From positions 103,034,796 through 103,098,795 of the forward strand of contig NC_081415.1 in NCBI RefSeq assembly GCF_030272615.1: DNA of 64,000 nt, read 5' to 3'. Made by a program: the position numbers and the translations under genes. Positions 36,799 through 48,091 of this stretch are shown here, one piece after another. The notes under the pieces were generated by a model. That model worked only from the letters and a program-made list of their open reading frames with translations, had not been told where the DNA came from and ran no database searches. The DNA comes from Cryptomeria japonica. Its lineage: Eukaryota; Streptophyta; Pinopsida; Cupressales; Cupressaceae. Numbering within the stretch: the first letter of the stretch is position 1; the number at the start of each line of letters is the position of its first letter.

Positions 36799-39700
36799 TT
36801 AAGCGCTCTTTTCAGCTTCTTCAGCAGTCTGTTGGACGGGTTGTTCAGTTGCAACCTCCTCTGGCTCTTCAGGGACGTTCTCTAACTGCTCCGGATCTCG
36901 AGTGGAATATTTAACTCCCCACTCACTATACGTCTCCTCGGTCGGCCATACAAAATTAATCACATCACTTTTAACCTTAGTCAACCCTTTCCAAGAATTC
37001 CTCAGTTTGTTGACTTCTGAGTTAAGAAAACTGTAGTGTGATTTAATTCTTTCTATTTCCTGTATGGTTAGAACAAAGAATGAGGTGTCATCGAGATCAA
37101 TGATTCCTTTGACCCTTGCTGACAACTTGGCATCTATCTCATTGAGCCATACCTGTTTGTCTTTCAGCTGGTCTGGATTGGCAAAAATTCCTGGAAGCAA
37201 CTCAAAAACTTGATCATTGTATTCTTTTTTGCACAAATTGACCTTCCTGTCCATATTGTCTACATCTGCAGCTAATTGCATTAAAACTTTAGAAACATCA
37301 GAAGTAGCCTTTATAATGGGATTGGCCCTTGCTTCATCACAGGAAACACACATGAACTCCAAATCCTGCTCCCTAGGCCTCCATCGGTCAAAAATGGGTG
37401 TCAAAATGGCCTTATCTCTTCTCAACTCAGTCCATATCTCCATGACTTTTCCTATACTATTGTGAAGGAGTGAAGCATTTATAGTGTCTGCAAAACTGGA
37501 GACTGTAGCCTTGATCTTTTCTTCATATTTCCCTGCATAATAGGCCTGAGTTTGCTTAAGACTTTCCAATTCTTGGGGAGTTATTTCTATCATATGAGAG
37601 CTGGAGGGTGCAGGGGATGGTGGGAGCTCAATAATGGGGCTAGTAGGTGGAGGTCTTCCAGGAGAAGAGGTGATCATTAATGTTGAAGACTCACCTTGTT
37701 GACGTTGTCCTGCTAACTAGCTCTGCAATTTGGCAATGATACTCTCCTTGCCTCTTATTTCCTCCTTGGCATTGTCATAAGCTTTCAAGACTGTTTCCAA
37801 TTTGAGCTAGAGAGCCTCCTTTTCTTTAGCATCCTTCTCAGCTACTGCAACACTAAATTTGGCAGTCTCCAACACTATGCTAGCAGCCTCTACTACCCCT
37901 GTACTTTCTACTCTCTTGACCATCAATCCGCCAATGTGACTTGTCCCTGTGGTGTCTTTACCCTTCTTGTCCTCATTTCTCTTAAGGGACCACATGACTA
38001 GAGCAGCATTGTCTTTACTGAATGTAACCCCTTCCATGGGTTTGGTTTCTTTCCTCACTGCATCCAGCACCAGAGCATCAGCAATATTCCATTCTGGCAA
38101 AATGAGCACTCCAGCTTGTGCTACTAAATCTCTCCCCTGTTCAGGAGTAATGGTTTTGAATTCTTCCATCATCTCCTGTTTTATTTCTTCCTCCATCGAG
38201 GCTGGATCTTTATTTGGTTGTTCTGCCTTTCTTGTTTCACATCTAGCATTATATTTATCTATATGTTGTTTCCATATAAATTGCATGAATGCTTCAGATG
38301 TTACAAAACTATCATCTGCTAGAAAAGCACTAGTGGCCTTCTTTATCTCAGGATCCCACTCCTGGCCTTTGAGTTCAGTCGAGGTGATGTCCATTTGTGT
38401 TTCAGTGGGTTCTTCTGGCATCCCCTCTTCCACTTCATCATATGTATACGCAATCTCCCCCAAACTGCCCAACTGAGAGAGGTATTCAGTTGCTGCTTGT
38501 TCATCTCCAATGTGGAGAGGGGATTGGGATGGGGAATATAAGGGTGTATCTGATTGCACTTCCTTCCCCACCCTCTGCTTCTTTGGGCTGTCTTGGATGT
38601 CAATGACTTCATGTGCCTTCCTCTTCCCTTTAGATGAAGAGGGTTCCCCTGTTGCAGACACCAACACACTGTAACCTGCTTTCTTATGCAGGGTATAATC
38701 ACCAGGAGGGATGGCTTTAGTGGGAGCTGATTTCCCCAAAATTATTCTTGCTTTCTCAGGTTTGTTTTTAATTACAGCTTCCCTTTTCTCCTTTATTGTC
38801 TGCATCACATCCTCAAAACAAATAATCAAAAATTTTATCTTTTCTTCCAATGGGAAGAAGCTAGACAATGGGTCATAGCTAGCATCAAATTGATGCACAA
38901 AATCTAGGGCCTTCCTATAAGCCACCCATTTTTCCTTCCTCAACTCTTGTTCATCTAAATCAAATTCATTCCTGATGAGGTCTTCAGGAAAGTGGAATTG
39001 ATGGGGCCTACCTCTGCATGCTACTTTCTTCCGGAATACACCATTGTAGAAATCCTCCGGGTCAACACATCTAGACACTGCAGTGGACAAATGGTAGGGT
39101 TTAAGGAAATCCTCAAAACATTTCCAGCCTCCCTTGGTGATCACAAATTGGTGGGCTACTGTAGCTGTAGGATAAAAAAGTCCCTTTACCTCGGCCTGTT
39201 AACTCTGCCTCTTGCAAGTCACCAATTTGTCTGAGAATCTCAGCTATTCCCACTTTGAGGGGGACCTGGTATGGTAACAAAAATGGGGTGCCTCTGAAAC
39301 CAAAGACCCTAAACACTGTGGACACTGGATACAAATACATATCACCCCAGTTATGAACAATCTTGACATTCTCTGCGAATTCTTTTGGTCTTAAGAATTC
39401 CAGAAGAACCTTGGGGACTCGTGGATTGTCAGAGCAAAGAAGAGTCCTTATCTTGGATGCAAAGTATTTATCAAACTTTAGAAAACTTGCATCCTCTCTA
39501 TCCCATGACAATACGGTACTCCATAATTGTACCGGCATCTTTTCTCCCTCCTTTTCTTTTACCAGGTCCATTCCACTGGCAAAATAATCTCCACCTTTGA
39601 AGAGGAAGAGGTGCATCAATAGCGAATACCACCCAAATGGCCTATCCACCTTCCCATTCTTTATCCCCATCAATCCTCCATGGATAGCATCAGCAATATA

Positions 39701-40506
39701 GGAGGCATAATCAAATGTAATAGCAAGAGAAGGATTCAGAATTTGAACAATCATTAACAGATAATGATTTGGCATATTAGATTCAGCATCCTCTCCTAGA
39801 ACTTGGCAAAGTGCCCAGTACATCCCTTTTGCCCTTAAGGTAAACATACTTAATGAAAAAGGCTCTTGTGTATTGGGCCCTACAACTGCTAACCCCCTAC
39901 TTTCAGAAAAAGTTCTTTGAGAGGCCCATTCCTGAGATGAGTCCTCTGTGCCCTGTATACCTGAGCTAATTGTGTGAAGTTTATAGGCTCCAAGAAATTG
40001 GTAAACTCACTAAGCCCAAACGCTTTTCTCAGCTCTTCTGCATTTATCTCCACGAGGGTTTTTCCATTCACATCCCGGATACACCTGGTAACTGAATCAT
40101 AATTCAATGCCATTTGGGTTAACAAATATGTATCCATGAACACCCCTGGGACTACCAATCTCCCAACATCTAATTCCCAAATGCTATTTTGAGGAGCAGG
40201 AGAATTCCTCATTCCAAAACCGATTTTAAATAACCCCAACCCAGACAACCCAACCTGTGGGTCTCTTAACCAATTACCCTTATCATATAATCCTTCTCCA
40301 ATTCTCAGTCGGGGAGCCCTGGGTACTAATTCTTTGGCCTTAGAGGCCTGGTTGGTTGACAGCGTCAACTGCTCTAAGAAGTCATCACACACACTTCTTT
40401 CAAGATAATCAACTTTACCAGAAAATTCTCTTTTAGGAGCCATTTTCAATACAACCAGATAAATATTACTTCTGAAAATACTTCTGTTATACGAGAACAA
40501 TTTCAC
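36799..40506 (-). pseudogene. LTR-encoded protein, 3' LTR copy (two frameshifts, two stops)
   Basis: Same protein as 50657-54364. Compared with that copy, one C is missing at about 39892, which shifts the frame, and an extra base near 39170-39176 returns it. Two codons that read CAG in the other copy are TAG here: one at 37807-37809, the other at about 37718-37720. Conversely, the three stops of the other copy are sense codons here (CAA, CAG, CAG). The best start is the MAPKREFSGK Met at 40443; an upstream in-frame Met lies at 40506. Between them the two LTRs show that the ancestral frame was open from end to end. Confidence 0.85.
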
Positions 40507-40595
40507 TTATTACAACACAAGAATGGCTGCAAAATAAGAAAAAACCTGATGCTTGCTCGAAGAAATTCGCTCTACAACCAATTCGCCTTCTCTGT

Positions 40596-40602
40596 TTTTA
40601 TA
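40596..40602 (-). promoter_or_regulatory. TATA box, 3' LTR
   Basis: Minus strand TATAAAA within CTTTTATAAAAACAGAG, about 155 bases before the MAPKREF start. If used, transcription begins near 40570, and the LTR coding region is the first ORF of the RNA. Confidence 0.55.
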
Positions 40603-41019
40603 AAAGATAACTCTGTGTTTGCTTCCTCTACAAAAATCCTTTTAAAAGGTCTCTATACTTGGTTGTTAGGAAATCAAATGCTTGTACTCTAGGCCTTAAC
40701 TGTAACATTGATTCCGCATGCTTCGGCAGTCCCTTCAAAATTGAATTCATACGAGAATTCATATCTTAACTCCAACGGGTCGCAGCCTTCCTGCAAGTGT
40801 CTCACTGTGAATTGCATTTTGACGGCTTTGTCTTTAGTCTGGGTCCCATCCTTCTATTGGCTACATAATACCACGCGGCATCTGATCATTGGTTTAGAAA
40901 ATCCCTTTACATTCTGTTTTGATACTGGCCGAATGTATCCCTTTATACTATGGCGGGCCCATGTTTTTCCCTTTTTGCCATGTCATCATCATGACACGTG
41001 GACGGCTCTCATTAACTCT

Positions 41020-42185
41020 CGCTATTTCGCGGCCTTAAAAAGTGAGCAGCTTACCCCTGCGAAATAGCACGGACCGTTGGATCATCTTTCAAGTTGGTCA
41101 CCTTTTACTCCTTCGAAAAAGTCCTCAGGAATGGTGGGCCCGCTGTGTCATCAGTGACATCTGGCATCTAGTCATCCACTGTGCTGATTTGTCGCGCTGT
41201 CACTTGCCGGAAGAAGAACCATGGGGGCCCCACTTCAGTCTCGACAGGTCTACCTCAGAAATGGTGGGCCCACGGACACGCCATGGACACCTGGCTCCTT
41301 GTCATTCTCGAAGCTGACCTGTCACTTTTTCATTTGTCAAGAATACACTATAGGGACCCACAGCTGCCTTTTAGACCGCGTGTCATCAAGACACGTGGAC
41401 GGTCCTGGTTAACTTTCGCTATTTCGCAGCCTTAAAAGGTGAGCATCTTACTCTCGCGAAATAGCGCGAGCCGTTAGATCTTATCTTAACTTGCTCGACA
41501 TTTAAACCCTGTTAGGAGCTTTCAGAAAAGGTGGGCCCACGGACACGCCACGGACACCTGGCACCTTGTCACGCTGACTGTGGCGGCCTGTGCCACGTGT
41601 TACCTTATAATACGCCAGAAGAAAGCCACGGGACTCCAGCTATCTCTGACAGCTATGCCTTCCACTTACCCCGTCGTGACACATGGACGACTAATATTAA
41701 TCCTCGCTATTTCGCAGCCTTAAAGGGCAAGCACTTAGCCCTTGCGAAATAGCGTCAACCGTCAGATCCTTTCTCAACTTGCGCAGCATTTAAACCTTGT
41801 TAGAAACCCTCAGAGATGGTGGGTCCACGGACATGCCACGGACACCTGGCACCTTGTCATTCTCGAAGCTGACCTGTCGATTTTTTATTCGTCAGAGAGA
41901 GCCACGGGGTTTCAATGAATTGTAAGAGCTGCCCCTGCCAGGTCACCTCCACCTGTGAGCTGACTCATCTTTGGGGCCCACTTTTGAACCTTGATCTCAA
42001 CATGCTAACTGTGGCGACCTGTGCCACGTGCTGCCCTCTAATACGCCAGAGAAAAGCCACGGGACTCCAGCTATCTCTGACAGCTATGCCTTCCACTTAC
42101 CCCGTCGTGACACATGGACGGCTGATATTAATCCTCGCTATTTCGCAGCCTTAAAGGGCAAGCACTTAGCCCTTGCGAAATAGCG
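41020..42185. repeat. Four hairpin subrepeats in U3 of the 3' LTR
   Basis: CGCTATTTCGC and its exact complement GCGAAATAGCG bracket about 28 bases at 41020-41069 (one mismatch), 41417-41466, 41705-41754 and 42136-42185. The inner bases pair too: GTGAG with CTTAC in the first two, AAGGGC with GCCCTT in the last two. A word of the type ACACGTGGACGG or ACACATGGACGG lies about 20-30 bases to the left of each. Surrounding text (GGACACCTGGC, GTGGGCCCACGG) repeats as well. Confidence 0.92.
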
Positions 42186-42538
42186 CCAACCGTCGGATCC
42201 TTCCCCAAGTTGATCAATGTTTACTGGGCCCGGCACTTTAGAAGGAAATAATAAAGGGTGAAAAATTTTCAAATAATTAACATGACCGCCTAGGTAAACA
42301 GCAAGGGGGGGACACTTCTTACGACCCTGCGACCCATGACTTAAGTGAAATAAAGTAACGACGGAATAGAAACCAAGGGATTTAAAACAAAAGATAAAGC
42401 GTAAAACTTAGAAAAGCCTTAAACCCTCTAGGTTTAGAATAAAGCTGAAGCATTTGGGGCCACATCTTATAAAAAAAAAATTCAAAAAACCATAGCCAAA
42501 TATGGGGAAAGAACCCAATTTTAAAAACAGTGATAACA

Positions 42539-42685
42539 GCGGCTCTGACTGGGGATGGTTGATTGCGAGATCAACACAAGAAAACTCAGAAACTCTGGAG
42601 AAACAGACCAAAACACAGACCGAAACCAGGAAAACAGGAAAGAAAACAAAATATATACAAACAAAGGACCTACTGTGCATGGACA
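42539..42685 (-). other. 3' untranslated gap between pol stop and 3' LTR
   Basis: 147 bases with no gene and no clear polypurine tract. Confidence 0.7.
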
Positions 42686-45600
42686 TTAAGAGAAATAGTG
42701 CTTCAGGAATTGTCCATGCACTGGAAATTCCTGCATCTCATCATTCATATTCTTCAAAAAATATGAATCCTTACCATTCAAGTCACAAATTACAAAAGGG
42801 CCAATCCAAAGTGATTCAAATTTCTTATGCTTTCCTTTATCTTGCCCTTTTGCATTCCACTGAAGAACCATGTCATCAACTTGAAACTTCCTCAATGATG
42901 TCCTTTTATCAAAAAGATACTTTGACTGTAACTGGAGCTTCTGATTTTTCTTATGAGCAGAGGTTCTAAGCTCTTCCACCTCTACAATTTGGATCATCCT
43001 GTTCTCCATTGGTTCAGATAATTCCATGCTCTCTTCCTGCAAAAACTTATATACTGGAAGAAGGTTATTTATCGGTAATCTGGCTTGGGTACCATAAACC
43101 AACTCAAAAGGTGACATTCCAATGGATTTTTTAACTGTTATTCTATCCGCCCACAGAGCCAATTTCAACTTTTGATCCCAAGACCTTTTGTTTTCTTCTA
43201 AGATCTTCTTAATAATAGTTAGCAAGCTTTTGTTACTAGATTCTGCTTGTCCATTCCCCTGAGGGTGATAAAGCGATGAGTATGACATAAGTATACCATG
43301 ACTGTTGCAGAAACTTACAAATTCTTCTGATCTAAAACACATAGCATTATCCATTATCAATTTTGCAGGTGTTCCAAATCTAGTCACAATATTATCCATC
43401 AAGAAATCAATGACAATTTTGCTAGTAGCTCTTCTTGTGGGAATAGCTTCTATCCATTTAGTAAAATAATCTGTGGCCACTATAATCCATCCATGATCTC
43501 TTCCTGACTTCTCAGCAATTTCTCCAATAAAATCAATACCCCATTGGACAAAAGGAGCTTCTACTGAGACTGGATTCAGGGGTAAAGATCCTTCATACTT
43601 GAGCTTAGAAGAAAATCTCTGACATGAATCACATCTTTGAACATATGCATGAGTATCTTTAAACAAAGTAGGCCAATAATACCCAGCCCGTATTATCTTA
43701 CCAGCTGTAGTCTTAGCAGAGTAATGACCTCCACACACTCCATCATGCATTTCATTCAACATCCGTTTATCTTGAAATTCATCCAAACACAGCAGCAACT
43801 CCCCATCTCTTTGTCTCCAATAAAGATCACCCTGAATGAGGACATATTTCTGGGACTTGAGCTTCAAAGTTCTCTTCTGGTTGTGTGTCATTTCTTCTGG
43901 CAGCATATGACCTTTTAATACTTGGATTATCTCTGTGTACCATGGTTGCCTCTCAATACTAGTAACCGAAATATCTTCAACCTCAACATTGTGTACTTCT
44001 ACATTCATGAGATTTAACTTAGTCATGAGCTTGGCCAAACCTAACCCTCTCACCAATTTAGTGATCTTTACCTCCAAATTGAACTCTTGAATTCTATTGA
44101 TCCACCTACATCTCTTCCCAGTAACCTCAGATTGAGACAAAATATCTTTAACTGCAGCATGTGGAACATAGGCAGTGACATTTGCATTCACCAAATATGG
44201 CCTAAAGGCTTTAACAGCTTTAACCAAGGCATAAGCTTGTTTCTCCATAGTTTCATATTTTAGTTCTGCCGCTTGTAAAGATTTGCTATAGAAAGCTATG
44301 GGATGTTCATATCCCTCATTATCCTTTTGCAATAACACTGCAGCCACTGTGTGATATGAAGCAAAAGAAAACAGAGAAAAAGGCTTACTATAATCTAGGG
44401 ACTTCAACACTGGTGCTTCCTGGATTGCTTCTTTAATCTCATTAAAAGCTTTTGAGGCTTCCTGATCCCAATGAAACTTTGCGTCCTTCTTGAGCAACTT
44501 GACAATAGGCTTCACTATCTCAGCAAAGTTCGCTATGAATCTCCTGACAAAATTCACTCTGCCTAAAAAGGACTGGATTCCTTTCACATTCTTTGGTTTA
44601 GACACCTTGTTGATCGCTTCAATTCTCTCAGGGTCTATTCTTATTCCTTCCTTGGAGACTATGTGTCCCAATAATTTTCCTTCAGTGACCCCAAAGTGAC
44701 ATTTCTTGGGATTCAGTGATACACCAAATTCCAAAGCCTTATCAAACACTTTCTCTAAATGTCCACAGTGATCATCAGCTCTCTTTGAGAAACAAGTTAA
44801 ATCATCTTGGTAAACCACCATAATAATGTTAATGAATTCCTTAAAAGCCACATCCATAGCTCTTTGAAATGTAGCCCCTGCATTTTTCAATCCAAACGGC
44901 ATTCTCACATACACATAAGTTCCCCATGGAGTAGTAAAAGCTGTTTTGAACTGTTCTGACTCCTTTACTAACACTTGATTGTATCCTGAGAAACCATCCA
45001 TCATGGATAAAAGATCACATCCTGTCACTCTTTGTAGCATTGCTTCCATATTTGGGGATGAATAATTATCTTTTAAAGAGGCAACATTAAGGTTCCTAAA
45101 ATCAACACACAATCTGATGTCTCCATTCTTTTTTCTCACTGGGACCAAATTAGAAACCCATGAAGAATGTCTGATTGGTTTGATAATCCCCCCTTCTCTC
45201 AATTTAGTCAACTCTTGTTGCATTTTTGTTTCTAACAAGGGGTTAATAGGTCTCTGTTTCTGTCTAAAAGGCTTAGCATCTGGAAGTAAGGGAATTTCAT
45301 GCTGAAAAAGATCTTGTCTATACGCCTTTAGATCTTCATAAGACCAAGCAAAAACATGTTTATACATTTTCAGTAAACTGATTAGGTTAGTCCTAACATG
45401 AGGAGGTAGCTTCTTTCCAATGTATACCAACTTGGGGGATGATTTTGTCCCCAAGTTGACCTCCTCCAATTCTTCTAACTTGGTGGTGGATTGCTGGTGT
45501 AAATGACTGTCATTATAACTGAACATGCTTTCTAACTCCACCAACCCTTTAGGTATCTCATTGGTTTCCAACTGGACAATATCATTTCCAAACACTGTCT

Positions 45601-48073
45601 CTATGCCATCCACTACTTCCACCAATGCATTACAATCAATTTTTTGTCCATCATAATCATCAACACATTGGATGAATCTAAGAATATCTTCATCATCAGC
45701 AAAAACTTGCCAATTATACACATTATCAGGAATAGCAGGCCTAGCTTTTATTTCCACAGTAGAAATACCGGTTAGTGTTGCATCATCGTTTTTTATAGCA
45801 ACACTAGCTAAAAAATCTGCCATAATATTTCTTGCTCGCTCTATCCAGTTGATAGAAAAGGCATCAAAATATTCAATAACATCCCAAACAGCATGCTTAT
45901 ATTGCTTCAATTTATCATTCTTGGATGCATACTTAGACCTTACCTGAGAGACAACCAGCTCTGAATCGCCCATCACTTTCAATAATCGGATTCCATGCCT
46001 TTTTGCAACCTCAAGTCCTAATAACAGAGCTTCATACTCTGCAGTATTATTTGTGCATTGGAATGCCAATAGGAATGAATATTTAAAGGCTATACCTGAT
46101 GGGGATACAAAAAGAACTCCTGCTCCAGACCCTTCTTTGGAACAAGCTCCATCGAAATACATTTGCCACAATTCATACTGTTGTGCTTGTAACTCAACTA
46201 CAATTGGGTCAGTGTTCTTCAATTGAGGTAATACTGGCTGAATTCTGAAATTATCTAAATCCACATCAATCATACAGTTAAGCATACTAGGGTCCACATT
46301 TTCAACTACCTTAGGAGCTCGTGGCTCCCTGTATAGTTTGACCTTATTGCCACCAATAAGAATAGTAGCATAAGACAAATCCAATTGAACATTTCCCCCC
46401 ACTGCTGCGGCCCACTGCCTAGAAAGTAACATGCCATAGTGGGGTTTAGTATCTGTGACAATAACATCCATTTTGTAAGTAGCTCCAGGAAATGCAGCTA
46501 TTTTTACTTCTACATCTTTCATTGTACCTATCACAGGTACTTCTCTGTTATCCATGGCATAGCATTTCCCATACACAGTAGTCACCGATAATCCTAATTC
46601 TTTCATGACACCATAGGGCATCACATTAGCAGCTGTTCCTGAATCTATCATGCAGTTTTTAATTAACCGGTTATTTACTAGTAGGGTAACATAGAAAGGG
46701 TCCACCTGAGAAGGCTCCTGAGTGATAGTGGTTCCAACATATACCTCTGGAGTTTGGAACTCTTGATCCTTCCCGATTTTATCTAAGCCAGTGGGTAATA
46801 CTGAATCACCATCAGATATACTAGAGAATAGAGACAAAGCTGCATCCTTGTGTTCCTTAATCTTTAGTAACTCCACTAATGGGACAGTGACCTTCATTTG
46901 AGTTAAAGCTTGGGCCATATTAAATGTGGAGTAATTACACTGTTCAGTATTAATCTTAACCTTTTCTACTTTGAGTTGGTTGGCCCTTTTTATTATTTCC
47001 ACCTTTTGTACATCACCAGCATTTTTGGCATCTGTGGTTCTAGGCAAGTCTTTAACTTGTTCCTCTTTTTCTTGACTAGCTTTAACAGTAGCAGTAACAC
47101 TGCTTGATGCCCCTTTCTTTGTGACCTCTTTTACAAACATGGAACCTGGCTCACCTTGATCAGTATTTCTCTTGGTGCTTCTTAGATTGTAGTTATGTTT
47201 AGCTTTGGCGATTGCAGCCTTAGTGAGATTTCTAACCTCTTCTTGGCTAGGCCTCCTAAGATGAACTTCTTCATCTTCAATTGTTACCACATTCAATGTA
47301 GGGTGCCAGCCTAAGGCTAACTGCCCTTTTACTGATCTTTCATTATCTAACACATCACTGCACTCACTTTGCATAGATTCCTCATCACTTTCTATGATAG
47401 TTTCAAACATATTAATATCAAGCTCTGCTTCTGGTCTCATGGATTCTTCCAGAGCTTGAGCTACTACACACTGGTGAGGAGAATGTGGTCCATCACAAGC
47501 AATACACCAGGGAGTATTTTCTATATTATTAACAGTCTTGCCTTTCAAAGGATCTGGTGTGTCTTGGCTTTGGGCAATTTTAGGCTTCTCAACTTGGGGC
47601 TTACCATCCTTCCAATTTGTATTGTATGGCATATCATGTAACCTAGGAGGTCTATCTTGCCAATTGTAATGAGGTTTATCATTTTTGTTAACCTTAGCAG
47701 TCAAATCTTTCATAGCAGTGACCAGTTTTTCTATTTTATCCTCTTCCTTGGCAACTTTGTTAGGTTGCTGTTTGGTTTCATGCCATAATCTTCCATCTGT
47801 CCTCCTTCCTAATTTTCCAGATGCCTTTCTATTACTTTCAACATTTATGGCAATTCTAAAAGCATCCCTCAGGCTATGAGGATTTTTATCTCTGAGAATG
47901 TAAGCCATCTTGGAATCAAATGCATTATAATATGTATTAAGGCACATATTGTCATCTAGCCTCATTACCTGATACAATCTATGCATAGCCTTTTGGAACC
48001 TAGCATTAAAATCAGTGACTATTTCATTTTCAGAATTTCTAATATTATTGAACTCATTCAGCATGAAACTCAC
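42686..48073 (-). CDS. Pol polyprotein (PR-aRNH-RT-gRNH-INT), intact, 1,795 residues
   Basis: One unbroken frame. Order: rest of the Gag capsid (1-90), zinc finger WCIACDGPHSPHQC (189-202), protease with DSGTAANVM (Asp477), plant-type RNase H (636-760; Asp641, Glu679, Asp703, Asp753 with NNTAEYEAL and MGDSEL), RT (about 930-1150; LCVDFRNLN, MPFGLKNAGATFQRAM, catalytic YQDD 1088-1091), the usual gypsy RNase H (1230-1310) and integrase. Integrase has an HHCC finger (His1443, His1450, Cys1481, Cys1484) and a catalytic triad Asp1535, Asp1575, Glu1611 with exactly 35 residues between the last two. The gypsy RNase H has lost two acidic residues (SFAS, VPH). There is no chromodomain. The first codons belong to gag: an in-frame TAG at 48089-48091 separates the two, so the first Met is only the first after the stop. 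Confidence 0.95.
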   Translation of the reverse strand: MSFMLNEFNNIRNSENEIVTDFNARFQKAMHRLYQVMRLDDNMCLNTYYNAFDSKMAYILRDKNPHSLRDAFRIAINVESNRKASGKLGRRTDGRLWHETKQQPNKVAKEEDKIEKLVTAMKDLTAKVNKNDKPHYNWQDRPPRLHDMPYNTNWKDGKPQVEKPKIAQSQDTPDPLKGKTVNNIENTPWCIACDGPHSPHQCVVAQALEESMRPEAELDINMFETIIESDEESMQSECSDVLDNERSVKGQLALGWHPTLNVVTIEDEEVHLRRPSQEEVRNLTKAAIAKAKHNYNLRSTKRNTDQGEPGSMFVKEVTKKGASSSVTATVKASQEKEEQVKDLPRTTDAKNAGDVQKVEIIKRANQLKVEKVKINTEQCNYSTFNMAQALTQMKVTVPLVELLKIKEHKDAALSLFSSISDGDSVLPTGLDKIGKDQEFQTPEVYVGTTITQEPSQVDPFYVTLLVNNRLIKNCMIDSGTAANVMPYGVMKELGLSVTTVYGKCYAMDNREVPVIGTMKDVEVKIAAFPGATYKMDVIVTDTKPHYGMLLSRQWAAAVGGNVQLDLSYATILIGGNKVKLYREPRAPKVVENVDPSMLNCMIDVDLDNFRIQPVLPQLKNTDPIVVELQAQQYELWQMYFDGACSKEGSGAGVLFVSPSGIAFKYSFLLAFQCTNNTAEYEALLLGLEVAKRHGIRLLKVMGDSELVVSQVRSKYASKNDKLKQYKHAVWDVIEYFDAFSINWIERARNIMADFLASVAIKNDDATLTGISTVEIKARPAIPDNVYNWQVFADDEDILRFIQCVDDYDGQKIDCNALVEVVDGIETVFGNDIVQLETNEIPKGLVELESMFSYNDSHLHQQSTTKLEELEEVNLGTKSSPKLVYIGKKLPPHVRTNLISLLKMYKHVFAWSYEDLKAYRQDLFQHEIPLLPDAKPFRQKQRPINPLLETKMQQELTKLREGGIIKPIRHSSWVSNLVPVRKKNGDIRLCVDFRNLNVASLKDNYSSPNMEAMLQRVTGCDLLSMMDGFSGYNQVLVKESEQFKTAFTTPWGTYVYVRMPFGLKNAGATFQRAMDVAFKEFINIIMVVYQDDLTCFSKRADDHCGHLEKVFDKALEFGVSLNPKKCHFGVTEGKLLGHIVSKEGIRIDPERIEAINKVSKPKNVKGIQSFLGRVNFVRRFIANFAEIVKPIVKLLKKDAKFHWDQEASKAFNEIKEAIQEAPVLKSLDYSKPFSLFSFASYHTVAAVLLQKDNEGYEHPIAFYSKSLQAAELKYETMEKQAYALVKAVKAFRPYLVNANVTAYVPHAAVKDILSQSEVTGKRCRWINRIQEFNLEVKITKLVRGLGLAKLMTKLNLMNVEVHNVEVEDISVTSIERQPWYTEIIQVLKGHMLPEEMTHNQKRTLKLKSQKYVLIQGDLYWRQRDGELLLCLDEFQDKRMLNEMHDGVCGGHYSAKTTAGKIIRAGYYWPTLFKDTHAYVQRCDSCQRFSSKLKYEGSLPLNPVSVEAPFVQWGIDFIGEIAEKSGRDHGWIIVATDYFTKWIEAIPTRRATSKIVIDFLMDNIVTRFGTPAKLIMDNAMCFRSEEFVSFCNSHGILMSYSSLYHPQGNGQAESSNKSLLTIIKKILEENKRSWDQKLKLALWADRITVKKSIGMSPFELVYGTQARLPINNLLPVYKFLQEESMELSEPMENRMIQIVEVEELRTSAHKKNQKLQLQSKYLFDKRTSLRKFQVDDMVLQWNAKGQDKGKHKKFESLWIGPFVICDLNGKDSYFLKNMNDEMQEFPVHGQFLKHYFS

Positions 48074-48088
48074 ATTAGTCTTATCACC

Positions 48089-48091
48089 ATA
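48089..48091 (-). other. In-frame TAG splitting gag from gag-pol
   Basis: The frame before it ends EEFKNCFQE and continues after it with YGDKTNVSF, in the middle of the capsid domain. It fits a former CAG (Gln). The next bases, TATGGT, do not match the usual CARYYA read-through context. A nonsense mutation is more likely than programmed read-through. Confidence 0.8.

Larger units (their letters stand above)
35871..42538 (-). repeat. 3' LTR of the giant element (6,668 bp)
   Basis: Reading right to left: about 1.9 kb of subrepeats with hairpins, a TATA box (40596-40602), a 1,235-codon coding region (40506-36799), then about 0.9 kb. No purine-rich tract precedes it on the minus strand (the bases are CCCAGTCAGAGCCGC), which is unusual. 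Confidence 0.95.

Noticed and set aside
37949-38476. Plus-strand frame of 175 codons, repeated at 51807-52334
   Set aside because: Shadow of the LTR gene on the other strand.
41020-41069. E2F-like site in TTTCGCGG
   Set aside because: Does not match TTTSSCGC, and the other units read TTTCGCAG.
42502-42969. Plus-strand frame of 155 codons overlapping the pol end
   Set aside because: Antisense shadow of pol with no known domain.
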